From: Arthrobacter sp. MMS18-M83
GTDB taxonomy: Bacteria > Actinomycetota > Actinomycetes > Actinomycetales > Micrococcaceae
Reading direction: 5' to 3'
Length of the DNA stretch: 64,000 nt
Assembly: GCF_026683955.1 (NCBI RefSeq)
Contig: NZ_CP113343.1
Span: forward strand, 1,054,001 to 1,118,000
Part shown: positions 45,087 through 53,410 of the stretch, piece after piece
How positions within the stretch are numbered: the stretch's first letter is position 1
Layout: each line of letters begins with the position of its first letter
The notes under the pieces: model-generated
What the model saw: the letters and a program-made list of their open reading frames with translations, nothing else
Told to the model about the DNA's origin: nothing
The model's database searches: none
Translations under genes and position numbers: made by a program

Positions 45087-45767
45087 ATGAGCGCGCCAGC
45101 ACGAATCTTCATGATCCGGCACGGCCAGTCCGCCGCCAACGCCGACACTTCCATCTACAACCGTGTCCCCGACTACCGCATCCCGCTGACGGAGCTCGGG
45201 GTCGAGCAAGCCAGGGCCGCGGGTGAGGAGCTGCGCAAGAAGCTCGACGGCGAGCCCGTGTGCGTTTACGTCTCGCCGTACCTCCGGGCATACCAAACTC
45301 TTGAGGCATTGAATCTGGGCAACCTCACGGAAAGGGTGATCGAGGAACCCAGGCTGCGTGAACAGGACTGGGCCAACTTCCAGATCGCCGGAGACATCGG
45401 GGACCAAAAGGAGCTTCGCAACCTCTACGGCCACTTCTTCTACCGGTTCCGGGAAGGCGAATCAGGTTCCGATGTCTACGACCGCATTTCGTCCTTCATG
45501 GAAACCCTGTACCGGCATTGGGAAAAACCCGATTACGCGCCCAACACCCTGCTGGTGACCCACGGCCTCACGATGCGTCTTTTCTGCATGCGGTGGTTCC
45601 ACTGGTCGGTGGAGTACTTCGAGTCCCTCAACAACCCGGGCAACGCGGCGCTACGGACCCTTATCCTCAACGATCAGGGCAAGTACGATCTCGACACACC
45701 GTTCAGCCAATGGGTGCAGCGCAGCACGGACGAAACCGTGCTGAACGCTCCACCGATGGTTTTCTGA
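45087..45767 (+). CDS. histidine phosphatase (phosphoglycerate-mutase-like)
   Basis: A 226-residue branch-1 histidine phosphatase. The phosphorylated histidine is in FMIRHGQSAAN (residue 12) and the second in LLVTHGLTMRL; the family glutamate is in EEPRLREQDWANF. ATG 45087 is taken because GGTGGG precedes it and the fold starts there. It is cytoplasmic. Phosphatase of a small metabolite is more likely than glycolytic mutase. Confidence 0.87.
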   Translation: MSAPARIFMIRHGQSAANADTSIYNRVPDYRIPLTELGVEQARAAGEELRKKLDGEPVCVYVSPYLRAYQTLEALNLGNLTERVIEEPRLREQDWANFQIAGDIGDQKELRNLYGHFFYRFREGESGSDVYDRISSFMETLYRHWEKPDYAPNTLLVTHGLTMRLFCMRWFHWSVEYFESLNNPGNAALRTLILNDQGKYDLDTPFSQWVQRSTDETVLNAPPMVF

Positions 45768-45776
45768 CGGGCACAG

Positions 45777-46568
45777 CTACGCGTCCTTCGCCACGATCAC
45801 TTCGGTGCCGCTGGCTTCGAATGCGGCCTTGTCCTCGGGAGTGATCCCGGAATCGGTGATGAGCCGGCGGAAATCGTACCCGGCCATCGCCGCGAACGCG
45901 CGCTTGCCGATCTTCGTGGAATCGGCGAGGACATAGGAATCCGTGGCACGGCGCGCCATGACGGTATTCACCATCGCCTCGCCCTCGTCCGTGATGGTGG
46001 GGCCGATCTTCGGATCAACCCCGTTGACGCCGATGAAGGCGATATCCAGGGCAACCTTCTGCATGATGACATCGGTGTAGGGCCCCACAAGTTCGTAGGA
46101 ACGCGGGTTCAGGATGCCACCGGTGACCATGATCTTGATGTTGGGGCGCACGGCAAGCTGGGCGGCGATATTGATGGCGTTGGTGACCACCGTCAGCATG
46201 GGCCGGTTGGAGGGTGCGTTCAAGTCTTCGCGGGTGGACAGGACTTGGGCCAGGGCCGTGTTGGTGGTCCCGCCGCTGAGTCCGATCACGGCCCCGGGCA
46301 CGATGAGTTCCGAAGCGGCCAGGGCAATCTGCTGCTTCGCCTCCGCGTGGTCATCCCTGTTGTAACGCCCCGGGAGCTCGTAGGACACTGATCCCGTGGT
46401 TGCACCGCCGCGGGTACGGCTCAGGAGGCGTTGCTTTGCGAGGCTGTCGAGATCACGGCGCGCCGTGGCCGGTGAGACGCCCAGGCGGGTCACGATATCC
46501 TCGACCTCAACATGCCCTGACTCGGCGAGGAGATCAAGGATGGCTGTCAGTCGATCGTTGCGGGTCAT
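45777..46568 (-). CDS. DeoR/AgaR-type transcriptional regulator
   Basis: A 263-residue repressor. The DeoR HTH occupies residues 1-60 (LDLLAESGHVEVEDIVTRLG, SPATARRDL), and a sugar-phosphate isomerase-like effector domain follows (VIGLSGGTTNTALAQVL, VLADSTKIGKRAF). ATG 46568 has GGAAGG six bases before it. It lies downstream of the amino-sugar operon on the same strand and probably represses it until a sugar phosphate binds. Confidence 0.9.
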   Translation of the reverse strand: MTRNDRLTAILDLLAESGHVEVEDIVTRLGVSPATARRDLDSLAKQRLLSRTRGGATTGSVSYELPGRYNRDDHAEAKQQIALAASELIVPGAVIGLSGGTTNTALAQVLSTREDLNAPSNRPMLTVVTNAINIAAQLAVRPNIKIMVTGGILNPRSYELVGPYTDVIMQKVALDIAFIGVNGVDPKIGPTITDEGEAMVNTVMARRATDSYVLADSTKIGKRAFAAMAGYDFRRLITDSGITPEDKAAFEASGTEVIVAKDA

Positions 46569-46591
46569 CACGAACCTTCCGGAAATTGAGG

Positions 46592-47431
46592 CTAGTTCAC
46601 TTTCGCGAACAGCGTCAGCAAACGTGCGGTTTCCAACACCAAGGCATCCCGTCCGGCCTTGATGTACTTGCGGGAGTCCACCACGGACGGGTTGGCATCC
46701 AGGTACTCACGGACGGCGCGGGTGAAGAACCCGTTCAAGTGTGTGGATACGTTGATCTTAGTCATACCGGCCCGGATTGCCGCCACCAAGGTCTCATCTG
46801 CTACGCCCGACGAACCATGAAGGACGAGCGGAAGCTGGACGGCCTGCTTCAGCCGCGTGATCAGGGCCAAGTCCAGGGTGGCACTCCGTTCTGTCATGGC
46901 ATGCGATGAACCGACCGCGACGGCAAGGGCATCGACGCCGGTGGTGTCCACGAAGGACCGGGCCTCGGCCGGATCCGTCCGGACTCCCGGGGCGTGGGCG
47001 CCGTCCTTGCCTCCTACCTTTCCTAGTTCGGCCTCAACGTAGACGCCGTGTTCCTGGGCGTAGTGGGCGACCCGTCGCGTGACTTCAACGTTCCAGTCAT
47101 AAGGCAAGTGCGCGCCGTCGTACATCACGGAACCGAAGCCGAGGTCGACAGCCTGCAGGGCCAACTCTTCGGATTCGGCGTGGTCCAGGTGCAAGGCCAC
47201 AGGCACCGAAGAGTCCCGGGCAATCGACATCGCACCGCGGGCAATCGGCACGAGTCCGCCGTGGAAGCGGACGCAATTCTCCGAGATTTGCAGGATCAGC
47301 GGGACCCCGGCGGCTTCCGCCCCGGCCACCAGGCCCTCTGCGGTTTCGAGGTGGATGACGTTGAAGGCGCCTTGGCCGATGCCATTGGCCGCGGCGGCGT
47401 CCATGAGTTCCCGTGTGCTGACGAGGGTCAC
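46592..47431 (-). CDS. class II fructose/tagatose-bisphosphate aldolase-like protein
   Basis: A 279-residue TIM-barrel aldolase of the FbaA/GatY/KbaY/AgaY family. Zinc ligands are seen in ALHLDHAESEE, YVEAELGKVGGKDG and LVLHGSSG, and KINVSTHLN binds phosphate. GTG 47431 overlaps the PfkB gene stop (GTGA), with AAGGAG upstream. In this operon it most likely splits tagatose-1,6-bisphosphate into dihydroxyacetone phosphate and glyceraldehyde-3-phosphate. Confidence 0.88.
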   Translation of the reverse strand: MTLVSTRELMDAAAANGIGQGAFNVIHLETAEGLVAGAEAAGVPLILQISENCVRFHGGLVPIARGAMSIARDSSVPVALHLDHAESEELALQAVDLGFGSVMYDGAHLPYDWNVEVTRRVAHYAQEHGVYVEAELGKVGGKDGAHAPGVRTDPAEARSFVDTTGVDALAVAVGSSHAMTERSATLDLALITRLKQAVQLPLVLHGSSGVADETLVAAIRAGMTKINVSTHLNGFFTRAVREYLDANPSVVDSRKYIKAGRDALVLETARLLTLFAKVN

Positions 47432-48384
47432 AGGGTCTCCTTCCAGCTGAGAATGAGTTGATTTTCGAGGTCCGCGTAGAGCGGCGAGATCTCGCCGGCT
47501 GCGGGCATGAGCACCGCGGCGGCCGACCAGGCTGTCGCCCTGCGCAGGATCGTGGGAATGTCGGAGACCCCGCTCGCGAGCGCGACGGCGGCCGCCGCCA
47601 CTCCGGCGTCGCCGGCCCCGGTGGGGTTGCCGCTGAGTGGCTCCGGGAGCCGTGCGCACCAGTAGCCGCCCGGGGCCAAATGGTGGAAGGCAAGCATGCC
47701 TTCGGCGCCGGCACTGACCAGAACCGTCTTGGCACCCAAAGCGATCAATTGCCGTGCGGCGGCTTCCAGGTTGTTCTCCCCTGTTGCTTCGAGGAGTTCG
47801 TGGTTGTTGGGCTTGAGCAAGTCCGCCCCGGCCCGCGCGGCGGCGATGATTCCGGGACCTGAGGTATCGACGACGGCGGGGATCCCGGCGTCGTGCGCCA
47901 GACGCACCAGCGCGGGGTAGAAGTCCGCAGGAGCGCCCGGCGGCAAGCTGCCGGAGCCCACAAGCACTCCGGCGCCTTGCCCGTCGAGGGCCTCGACGAC
48001 GGCGGCAGCAAGAGCCTGCCATTCGGACGGTTGGAGGGGGCTCCCCTGTTCATTGAAGATGGAGGTTTCACCGCCCACCGTGTCCACGAGGGCGATGCTG
48101 CGTCGAGTTTCCGCGGCAACCGAAACCAGGCGATGCGGCACGCCGCTGCTGCGGAGTTCAGCGGCGAATTCCGCACCGGCGGCGCCGCCGGAGGGAGCGA
48201 GGGCCAGCACGGGATGGCCCAGCTGGTGCGCCACCCGGGCAACGTTGAGGCCTTTTCCCCCTGCGCGGCTAAGGGGTGCGGCTACGCGATGGCTTGCGCC
48301 GGGGGTGATCCCGGCGACGTGGTAGCTGAGGTCGATGGCCGGATTGGGCGTGACCGTGATGACCCTCTTCATGGCCTGTTTCAT
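47428..48384 (-). CDS. PfkB-family sugar-phosphate kinase (tagatose-6-P/1-phosphofructokinase type)
   Basis: A 318-residue ribokinase-fold kinase starting VITVTPNPAIDLSY as in LacC/FruK. SRAGGKGLNVARVAHQLG holds the substrate glycine pair and GNPTGAGDAGVAA the ATP anion hole with catalytic aspartate. The ATG overlaps the ROK gene stop (ATGA). With the adjoining aldolase it completes a tagatose-type branch. Confidence 0.88.
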   Translation of the reverse strand: MKQAMKRVITVTPNPAIDLSYHVAGITPGASHRVAAPLSRAGGKGLNVARVAHQLGHPVLALAPSGGAAGAEFAAELRSSGVPHRLVSVAAETRRSIALVDTVGGETSIFNEQGSPLQPSEWQALAAAVVEALDGQGAGVLVGSGSLPPGAPADFYPALVRLAHDAGIPAVVDTSGPGIIAAARAGADLLKPNNHELLEATGENNLEAAARQLIALGAKTVLVSAGAEGMLAFHHLAPGGYWCARLPEPLSGNPTGAGDAGVAAAAVALASGVSDIPTILRRATAWSAAAVLMPAAGEISPLYADLENQLILSWKETL

Positions 48385-49331
48385 CGCCCCGTCCCCGTAC
48401 CCGAGGCGGCCTTCGCCGCCGGGAGCAGGGCCCGGGCCCTCATCGCAGCACCGAGCAACCCTGCGTCCTGGCCAAGTTGGGCGCGCATGATGATTGGCCG
48501 GCGTTGGAAATCGAGCAGCTCGTCAAGGCGCGAGCGCAGCGGCTGCAGGAGTCCCTCCCCTGCTTCGGCAAGACCGCCGCCCACCACCACCGCTTCCGTG
48601 CCGATGATGCTGACGCACTGGCTAAGGCTGAAGGCGAGGGCGTCCACGGCGTCAGCCCAGATCCTGGCTGCGAGCGCATCGCCCGCTTTGGCACGCTCCA
48701 GAACTTCACGGGCGCCGGCGAGGGGGGTTCCGGCCTTGTCGCTGTAGCGCCGGGCGATCGCTCCAGCGGAGCCGACCCCTTCGAGGATTATGGTCCCGGG
48801 ACCGTCTGGGTCCGGAACAAGGGCGTGGCCCAGTTCCCCGGCGAAGCCACCTGCGCGCACGGGGTAGCCATCGGAGATGACGGCGGCGGCGATCCCGGTG
48901 CCAACCACCATCACCACGACGTTTCGAAAATCCCGGGCGGCTCCGAAGCGGAATTCGGCCTCGGCCGCCGTGCTGACATCGTGGCCGAAGGAAACCGGGA
49001 GTCCCAAGCGTTGCGTGGCTTTTTCGCCAAAGGGAAAATTACGCCAGCCCAGGTTTGCCGAGTAGATCCCCACTCCAGTGTCGGAGTCCACGATTCCTGG
49101 AACAACAATGCAGGCTGCCTTTGCCGGGTGGCCGGGGAATTCGGCGGCAAACTCAGCAGCCAGCGCGGCGATGGTGTCCAGGATCGCATCGCCCGGCCGC
49201 AGGGAATCACGTGGCGTTGCGACGCGGCGCAAGCCGCGGACGTTCCCGGCGGCGTCGACGAGACCTGCCTTCAGGTCCGTTCCGCCGACGTCGAAGGCCA
49301 GGACCGCGGATTCGGCGGCTCCGAGAACCAT
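48381..49331 (-). CDS. ROK-family sugar kinase lacking the zinc motif
   Basis: A 316-residue actin-fold kinase: the phosphate-1 motif is FDVGGTDLKAGLVD, catalytic aspartate is in FGHDVSTAAEAE, and VVMVVGTGIAAAVI is phosphate-2. ROK kinases normally carry CxCGxxGCxE after GELGH; here GELGHALVPDPDGPGTIILE follows with no cysteine, so the zinc site is absent. ATG 49331 has AGGTCTTCCC before it. In the operon it would phosphorylate an N-acetylhexosamine or hexose. Confidence 0.88.
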   Translation of the reverse strand: MVLGAAESAVLAFDVGGTDLKAGLVDAAGNVRGLRRVATPRDSLRPGDAILDTIAALAAEFAAEFPGHPAKAACIVVPGIVDSDTGVGIYSANLGWRNFPFGEKATQRLGLPVSFGHDVSTAAEAEFRFGAARDFRNVVVMVVGTGIAAAVISDGYPVRAGGFAGELGHALVPDPDGPGTIILEGVGSAGAIARRYSDKAGTPLAGAREVLERAKAGDALAARIWADAVDALAFSLSQCVSIIGTEAVVVGGGLAEAGEGLLQPLRSRLDELLDFQRRPIIMRAQLGQDAGLLGAAMRARALLPAAKAASGTGTGR

Positions 49332-49339
49332 GGGAAGAC

Positions 49340-50272
49340 CTAAGCCGTGGTGTTCAGGACGACCGAGCGTGTGAGGTTGCGCGGCAGATCCGGGTTGAGC
49401 CCGCGCACGCGCGCCCGCTCCAAAGTGACTTTATGGACGCGTGCCAGCTCCGCGAGCGGGTGCTTGCCGGTGTTGACGTACAGGGCGCCGGTCCGGGCCA
49501 TATCCGCATCCAATCCCTCAGGCTGCGTGCCGAAGAGCCACGTCACCCGGCCAGGGGCAGCAATGGAAATGGGGCCGTGCCGGTATTCCATCGCAGGATA
49601 AGACTCGGTCCAGCCCTGCACTGCCTCGCGCATCTTGAGTCCGGCTTCGTGGGCCAGGCCAACCGTCCAGCCGGTGCCGAGGAAGGTGAACTGTTCGGCG
49701 TCGAGCAACTCCTGGGAAACGGGGTCCGTCACCGCGGTACGGGCGTGATCGATGGCGGTGCCGAGTTCGATGCCCAGGCTCGTGAGAAGGTACACCAGCG
49801 CGGTGGTGGCGAAGCGGGTCTGGACCACGGACTTCTCGTCGGCGTAGGGAAGTCCGATCACGGCGTCGGCCAAGGCGGTGATGGGTGAATTCACGTCGCC
49901 GATCACTGCAACCGTCCTGGGTTTTCCGCTTACGGCCTTTCCGCGCAAGGCTTCCAGCAGCTCCAGTACCTCCGTGGTGGTGCCGGAACGGGTGATGGCG
50001 ATGACTGCGTCGTACTGGCGATCGGCGCTGTTGTGATTGAGGAAGGCTTCCGACGCTGCGAATGCGTCCGTGACGCCCTTGCCCGCGGCTTCGCGGGCAG
50101 CCGCATAGCTTTGTGCCATGAACCAAGAGGTACCGCAACCGACGACGGCGATCCGCTCGCCATCGGCGGGCAGCAAGTGTTCCGCCTTCGATTGCTCGAT
50201 GGCCCGCTGCCAGACCTCGGGCTGCGAGACAAGCTCTTCTTCCATGAAGGCCCCGAGGGTGTTGTTACTCAT
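49340..50272 (-). CDS. agaS: SIS-domain amino-sugar isomerase/deaminase (AgaS-like)
   Basis: A 310-residue protein with two SIS domains. Phosphosugar-binding segments are VVGCGTSWFMAQSY, IAITRSGTTTEVLELLEA and FLGTGWTVGLAHEA, and AVQGWTESYPAMEYRHGP is like the GlmS/AgaS active site. It lacks a glutaminase domain. ATG 50272 is used (ATG 50284 is possible). It heads the five-gene minus-strand operon and likely converts galactosamine- or glucosamine-6-phosphate to the ketose phosphate plus ammonia. Confidence 0.87.
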   Translation of the reverse strand: MSNNTLGAFMEEELVSQPEVWQRAIEQSKAEHLLPADGERIAVVGCGTSWFMAQSYAAAREAAGKGVTDAFAASEAFLNHNSADRQYDAVIAITRSGTTTEVLELLEALRGKAVSGKPRTVAVIGDVNSPITALADAVIGLPYADEKSVVQTRFATTALVYLLTSLGIELGTAIDHARTAVTDPVSQELLDAEQFTFLGTGWTVGLAHEAGLKMREAVQGWTESYPAMEYRHGPISIAAPGRVTWLFGTQPEGLDADMARTGALYVNTGKHPLAELARVHKVTLERARVRGLNPDLPRNLTRSVVLNTTA

Positions 50273-50324
50273 CGCACTTACCATTCCTGTCCGCGCTTCT
50301 TCGACGCACTTTTCGAACTCAACG

Positions 50325-50366
50325 CTTTGACGTTTTCTGATCTATAGAAACACTAAACGATCATCT
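50325..50366 (-). promoter_or_regulatory. AT-rich promoter/operator region of the agaS operon
   Basis: The region before agaS is AT-rich against the GC-rich background. It contains TTTCTGATCTATAGAAA, an imperfect palindrome, and repeated GTTTAGTGTTTC-like tracts on the minus strand. It is the likely place for RNA polymerase and the DeoR-type repressor; no exact operator can be assigned. Confidence 0.35.
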
Positions 50367-50404
50367 TCAATCGCACAAGGATCGCGGAGAGCTGTGGGCT
50401 CGTC

Positions 50405-50444
50405 GAAAGAAAAAGCAGGGCCCCTCCATCTGGAGAGGCCCTGC
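50405..50444 (-). terminator. terminator of hutI
   Basis: GCAGGGC-CTCTCC and GGAGGG-GCCCTGC (50415-50444) form a strong stem; on the minus strand it is followed by a T-rich tail (A-run at 50408-50414). It lies about 20 bases past the hutI stop. Confidence 0.8.
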
Positions 50445-50464
50445 TTGATGTCGCGGAGATGGCT

Positions 50465-51688
50465 TTACAGCGCGCGGACTCCAGCCCGCCATACCGCGAA
50501 GGTCAGCGGGATACCGGGGCGGTAGGCCAAGTGGGTGGCCGACGGTGCCTTGAGCATGTGGAGGTCTGCACGGTGCCCGACGGCGATCGAGCCCACCGCC
50601 CGCTGGCCGTCGACGTCGTTGCCCCACTCCCTGCCGAGCGCGAGTGCGCCGCCGTAGGTTGCGGCCCGGACAGCTTCGTGGACGCTCAGGCGCATCTGCA
50701 ACACCGCCGTGGTGACGCAGAAGGCCATCGAGCTCGTATAGGAGGTGCCGGGGTTGCAGTTCGCGGCCAAGGCAATCTGCACCCCGGCGTCGATCAACGC
50801 ACGGCCCGGGGCGAGCGGCTGGCGGGTGGAGAGATCGCAAGCAGGCAGGCAGGTAGCCACGGTGCCGCGGGTGCCCGTTCCGGTCGCAGCGTCCCAGCCG
50901 CTCCACGTCCCCGCGAGCGCCTGGATGTCGGCCTCGGAAAGGTAGTTGACGTGGTCGACGCTGGCCGCGCCGAACTCCACGGCCAACTGGACACCGGGCC
51001 CTTCACCCAACTGGTTGCCGTGGACGCGCAGGCCCAGGCCCGCATCCCGGCAGGCCGACAGCACGCGGCGCGACTGTTCCTCGGTGAAGGCCCCTCGCTC
51101 GCAGAAAACATCGGCCCAGCCCACGTAGGGGCGGACGGCGTCGAGCATCGGGCCGCAGACGAGGTCCGTGTACTCCTCGGCATCGGTTCCGGCCGGCACC
51201 AGGTGGGCGCCCAGATAGGTGACTTCGTCCACGGTGGCAGCGGCGATGCGGGCGCTGCGGGCCTCGTTCTCCAGGTCCAGTCCGTAGCCGGTCTTGCTCT
51301 CCAGGTAGGTGGTGCCTTGGGAGACGGCTTCAGCTACGCGTCCGGCGGCTAGGCGGGTCAGTTCCTCGTCGCTTGCGGCACGAGTGGCGCCGGTAGTGAC
51401 GGCGATGCCACCGGCGCTGTAGCTCTGGCCGGCCATCCTGGCCTCGAATTCGGCGGTGCGGTCTCCAGCGAAAATCAGGTGCGAATGCGAATCCACCCAG
51501 CCCGGAAGCACGGCGCGGCCCTCAGCGTCCACGTGCTCGTCAGCGGCGGGAGCCTCGGCCGCGGGGCCGATCCAGGAGATCCGCTCACCGTCGATCACCA
51601 CGGCGGCGTCTTTGAGGACGCGATGCTCCACGTCCTGGGTCATCAATTCGCCGATGTTGCTGATCAGTGTGCTCGTCTGCCCGCTCAT
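50465..51688 (-). CDS. hutI: imidazolonepropionase
   Basis: A 407-residue amidohydrolase of histidine degradation that opens 4-imidazolone-5-propionate to formiminoglutamate. Metal site HSHLIFAGDR, LRVHGNQLG, DHVNYLS and ANCNPGTSYT are diagnostic. ATG 51688 is used, just after the stop of the FAD oxidoreductase at 51700. hutU and hutH are not in the window, so other hut genes lie elsewhere. Confidence 0.95.
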   Translation of the reverse strand: MSGQTSTLISNIGELMTQDVEHRVLKDAAVVIDGERISWIGPAAEAPAADEHVDAEGRAVLPGWVDSHSHLIFAGDRTAEFEARMAGQSYSAGGIAVTTGATRAASDEELTRLAAGRVAEAVSQGTTYLESKTGYGLDLENEARSARIAAATVDEVTYLGAHLVPAGTDAEEYTDLVCGPMLDAVRPYVGWADVFCERGAFTEEQSRRVLSACRDAGLGLRVHGNQLGEGPGVQLAVEFGAASVDHVNYLSEADIQALAGTWSGWDAATGTGTRGTVATCLPACDLSTRQPLAPGRALIDAGVQIALAANCNPGTSYTSSMAFCVTTAVLQMRLSVHEAVRAATYGGALALGREWGNDVDGQRAVGSIAVGHRADLHMLKAPSATHLAYRPGIPLTFAVWRAGVRAL

Positions 51689-51699
51689 GAACCTATTGT

Positions 51700-52797
51700 T
51701 CAACGGCGGATGGACCAACGGGCAGCGGCAAGCTCCCTAGGTGTCCGGGATACCGGACTGACGCCGGATATGGAGCCCAGGATCTCGGCGGCCGCCAGCT
51801 CGGCAATGGCCGAGGAAGTCTGGAAACCATAGCCGCCTTGGCCCGCGAGCCAGAAGAAGCCGGGAGCCTCGGCATCGAAACCCACCACCGGGACGCCGTC
51901 GGCGGCCTCCGTGCGCAATCCGGTCCAGGCCTTGGCCACGGAGCGAATGCCCATTGATGTCAGCGAGTTCAGCCGGGCAACGAGCTCTTCCACGTCCCCC
52001 GGCCGCGGCTGCGCGTCTTCCGGGCCGCTCGGCACCGTCTCCGACGGCGAAATAAGCACCTGCCCGCCTTCCGGCCGGAAATAGTAGGAATCATCCGCTG
52101 CCGCCACCATGGGGCTTCCCGGCGGAAGGGGGCGTTCGACGTCGACAATCGCCGCCGTGCGGCGGAACGGCTGCAAGCCCAGCTTTTCCACCCCGCTGAG
52201 CACCGCGAGTTCGTCCGCCCAGGCACCGGCGGCGTTGACGACGACGGCGGACTGGAAGCCTTCCAGCCCGGCGCCCAGTTGCCAGCCAGAGCCCAGGCGT
52301 TGGGCCGAATGGACCCGGGCGCCGGTGATGATGTCCGCTCCCCCGGCTTCGGCACGTTGCCGATGGTCCTCCAGCAACACGGGCGCATTGCAGGCGAATG
52401 ATCCGGTATCCAGACCTGCGGCAGTGAAGGACTCCGGGTTGAGGGCCGGGCACAGTTCAAGGGCTTCGGCGTGCGTGATGGCATGCATATGGCCACTGGC
52501 CTCTGCCTTGACCGTTGCTTCGTCGCCCACCAACATGAACGAGCGCGGGGCCAGCACCGGCACCGGCAACACGGCGTCGCGGGCCGCCAACAGTTCCAGA
52601 GTTCGGACGGTGAGTTCCTGCACGACGGCGGGTCCGTAGCTCGGAATCAGCTGCCGGGCCGAGCGGGACGACGTGTGGTAGGCCAGCGTTTGTTCGGCCT
52701 CCACGAGGGCCACCGAACAGTGACCGGCCAGCGCCGAGGCCAGGGACAATCCGGCGATGCCGCCTCCGACAATTACCACGTCATAGTTTGCAGCCAT
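51700..52797 (-). CDS. FAD-dependent (DAO-type) oxidoreductase
   Basis: A 365-residue D-amino-acid-oxidase-fold enzyme: dinucleotide motif DVVIVGGGIAGLSLASALA, VVNAAGAWADEL and a C-terminal WLAGQGGYGFQTS. Active-site basics in HTSSRSARQL are like glycine/sarcosine oxidases and D-amino-acid dehydrogenases. It lies 11 bases before hutI, so the two are likely co-transcribed and it may act on an amino acid or derivative linked to histidine breakdown (inference). Confidence 0.85.
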   Translation of the reverse strand: MAANYDVVIVGGGIAGLSLASALAGHCSVALVEAEQTLAYHTSSRSARQLIPSYGPAVVQELTVRTLELLAARDAVLPVPVLAPRSFMLVGDEATVKAEASGHMHAITHAEALELCPALNPESFTAAGLDTGSFACNAPVLLEDHRQRAEAGGADIITGARVHSAQRLGSGWQLGAGLEGFQSAVVVNAAGAWADELAVLSGVEKLGLQPFRRTAAIVDVERPLPPGSPMVAAADDSYYFRPEGGQVLISPSETVPSGPEDAQPRPGDVEELVARLNSLTSMGIRSVAKAWTGLRTEAADGVPVVGFDAEAPGFFWLAGQGGYGFQTSSAIAELAAAEILGSISGVSPVSRTPRELAAARWSIRR

Positions 52798-52830
52798 CCC
52801 TCCATCCTGTCAGCGCGGAGGCTCGGACGC

Positions 52831-52875
52831 GAGGGGAGCAGTTGCGAGAGGATCAGTTGCGAGGGGAGCGGTTGC
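52831..52875. repeat. three 15-bp tandem repeats
   Basis: Units GAGGGGAGCAGTTGC, GAGAGGATCAGTTGC and GAGGGGAGCGGTTGC run head to tail in the gap between the flavin oxidoreductase start and the end of the PPOX gene. Purpose unknown; slippage or a regulatory array are both possible. Confidence 0.75.
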
Positions 52876-52890
52876 GGGCGTCCAGCCGCA

Positions 52891-53361
52891 CTACTCCACC
52901 GCGGACGGCTTAATCCCGCTGTACGGCGTCCACCAGGTCAGCGGCTCCGTGACTGTGAAGCGCCGTCCCGAGATCGAGTCCGCCGGAATCCGGACGAAGT
53001 GGTCCTTCCGGCCGGCTTCCCACGGAAACAGGGGCAGCGAGAACGAGTTGACGACGTCGTCGATCTGTTTGACGGGCGCTGCTTTGCCATGGAGCACGAC
53101 CCTCCATGCGACTCCGGTGTTCGCATCGACGCCGTCCACCTCCATGGCCACCGGGAATTCGCCCATGGCTGCGGTGAGCTTGGTGCCCGCCCCGGTTCTG
53201 AAGACAACCGTCCCCTGGTCCACGGCGTAGTTGATGGGGAAAATGTCGGGGTGGTCTCCAAGCCACACCGCCAGCCGGCCGACGGACACGCCCCTCAAGA
53301 GACTCCAGCATTGCTGGGAATCCAACACCTCGGTGCGAGGTTGTGCTGCATCTTTGTCCAT
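52891..53361 (-). CDS. pyridoxamine-5'-phosphate-oxidase-like FMN-binding protein
   Basis: A 156-residue split-barrel protein (PPOX family, Pyridox_ox_2 type): CWSLLRGVSVGRLAVWLGD, FPINYAVDQGTVVFRTGAG and a C-terminal WWTPYSG. Such proteins bind FMN or F420 and often carry stress or detoxification roles; true PNPO activity is unlikely. No partner gene suggests the substrate. Confidence 0.8.
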   Translation of the reverse strand: MDKDAAQPRTEVLDSQQCWSLLRGVSVGRLAVWLGDHPDIFPINYAVDQGTVVFRTGAGTKLTAAMGEFPVAMEVDGVDANTGVAWRVVLHGKAAPVKQIDDVVNSFSLPLFPWEAGRKDHFVRIPADSISGRRFTVTEPLTWWTPYSGIKPSAVE

Positions 53362-53410
53362 GCTGCCGATCCTAGGCCTCTGGCCCTTCCCGGGACAGGG
53401 CTTTGGGGGT

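Noticed and set aside
50325-50366. A defined AgaR/DeoR operator
   Set aside because: The region is suggestive and AT-rich, but no clean repeat of the kind known for AgaR could be fixed, so only a general regulatory region is listed.
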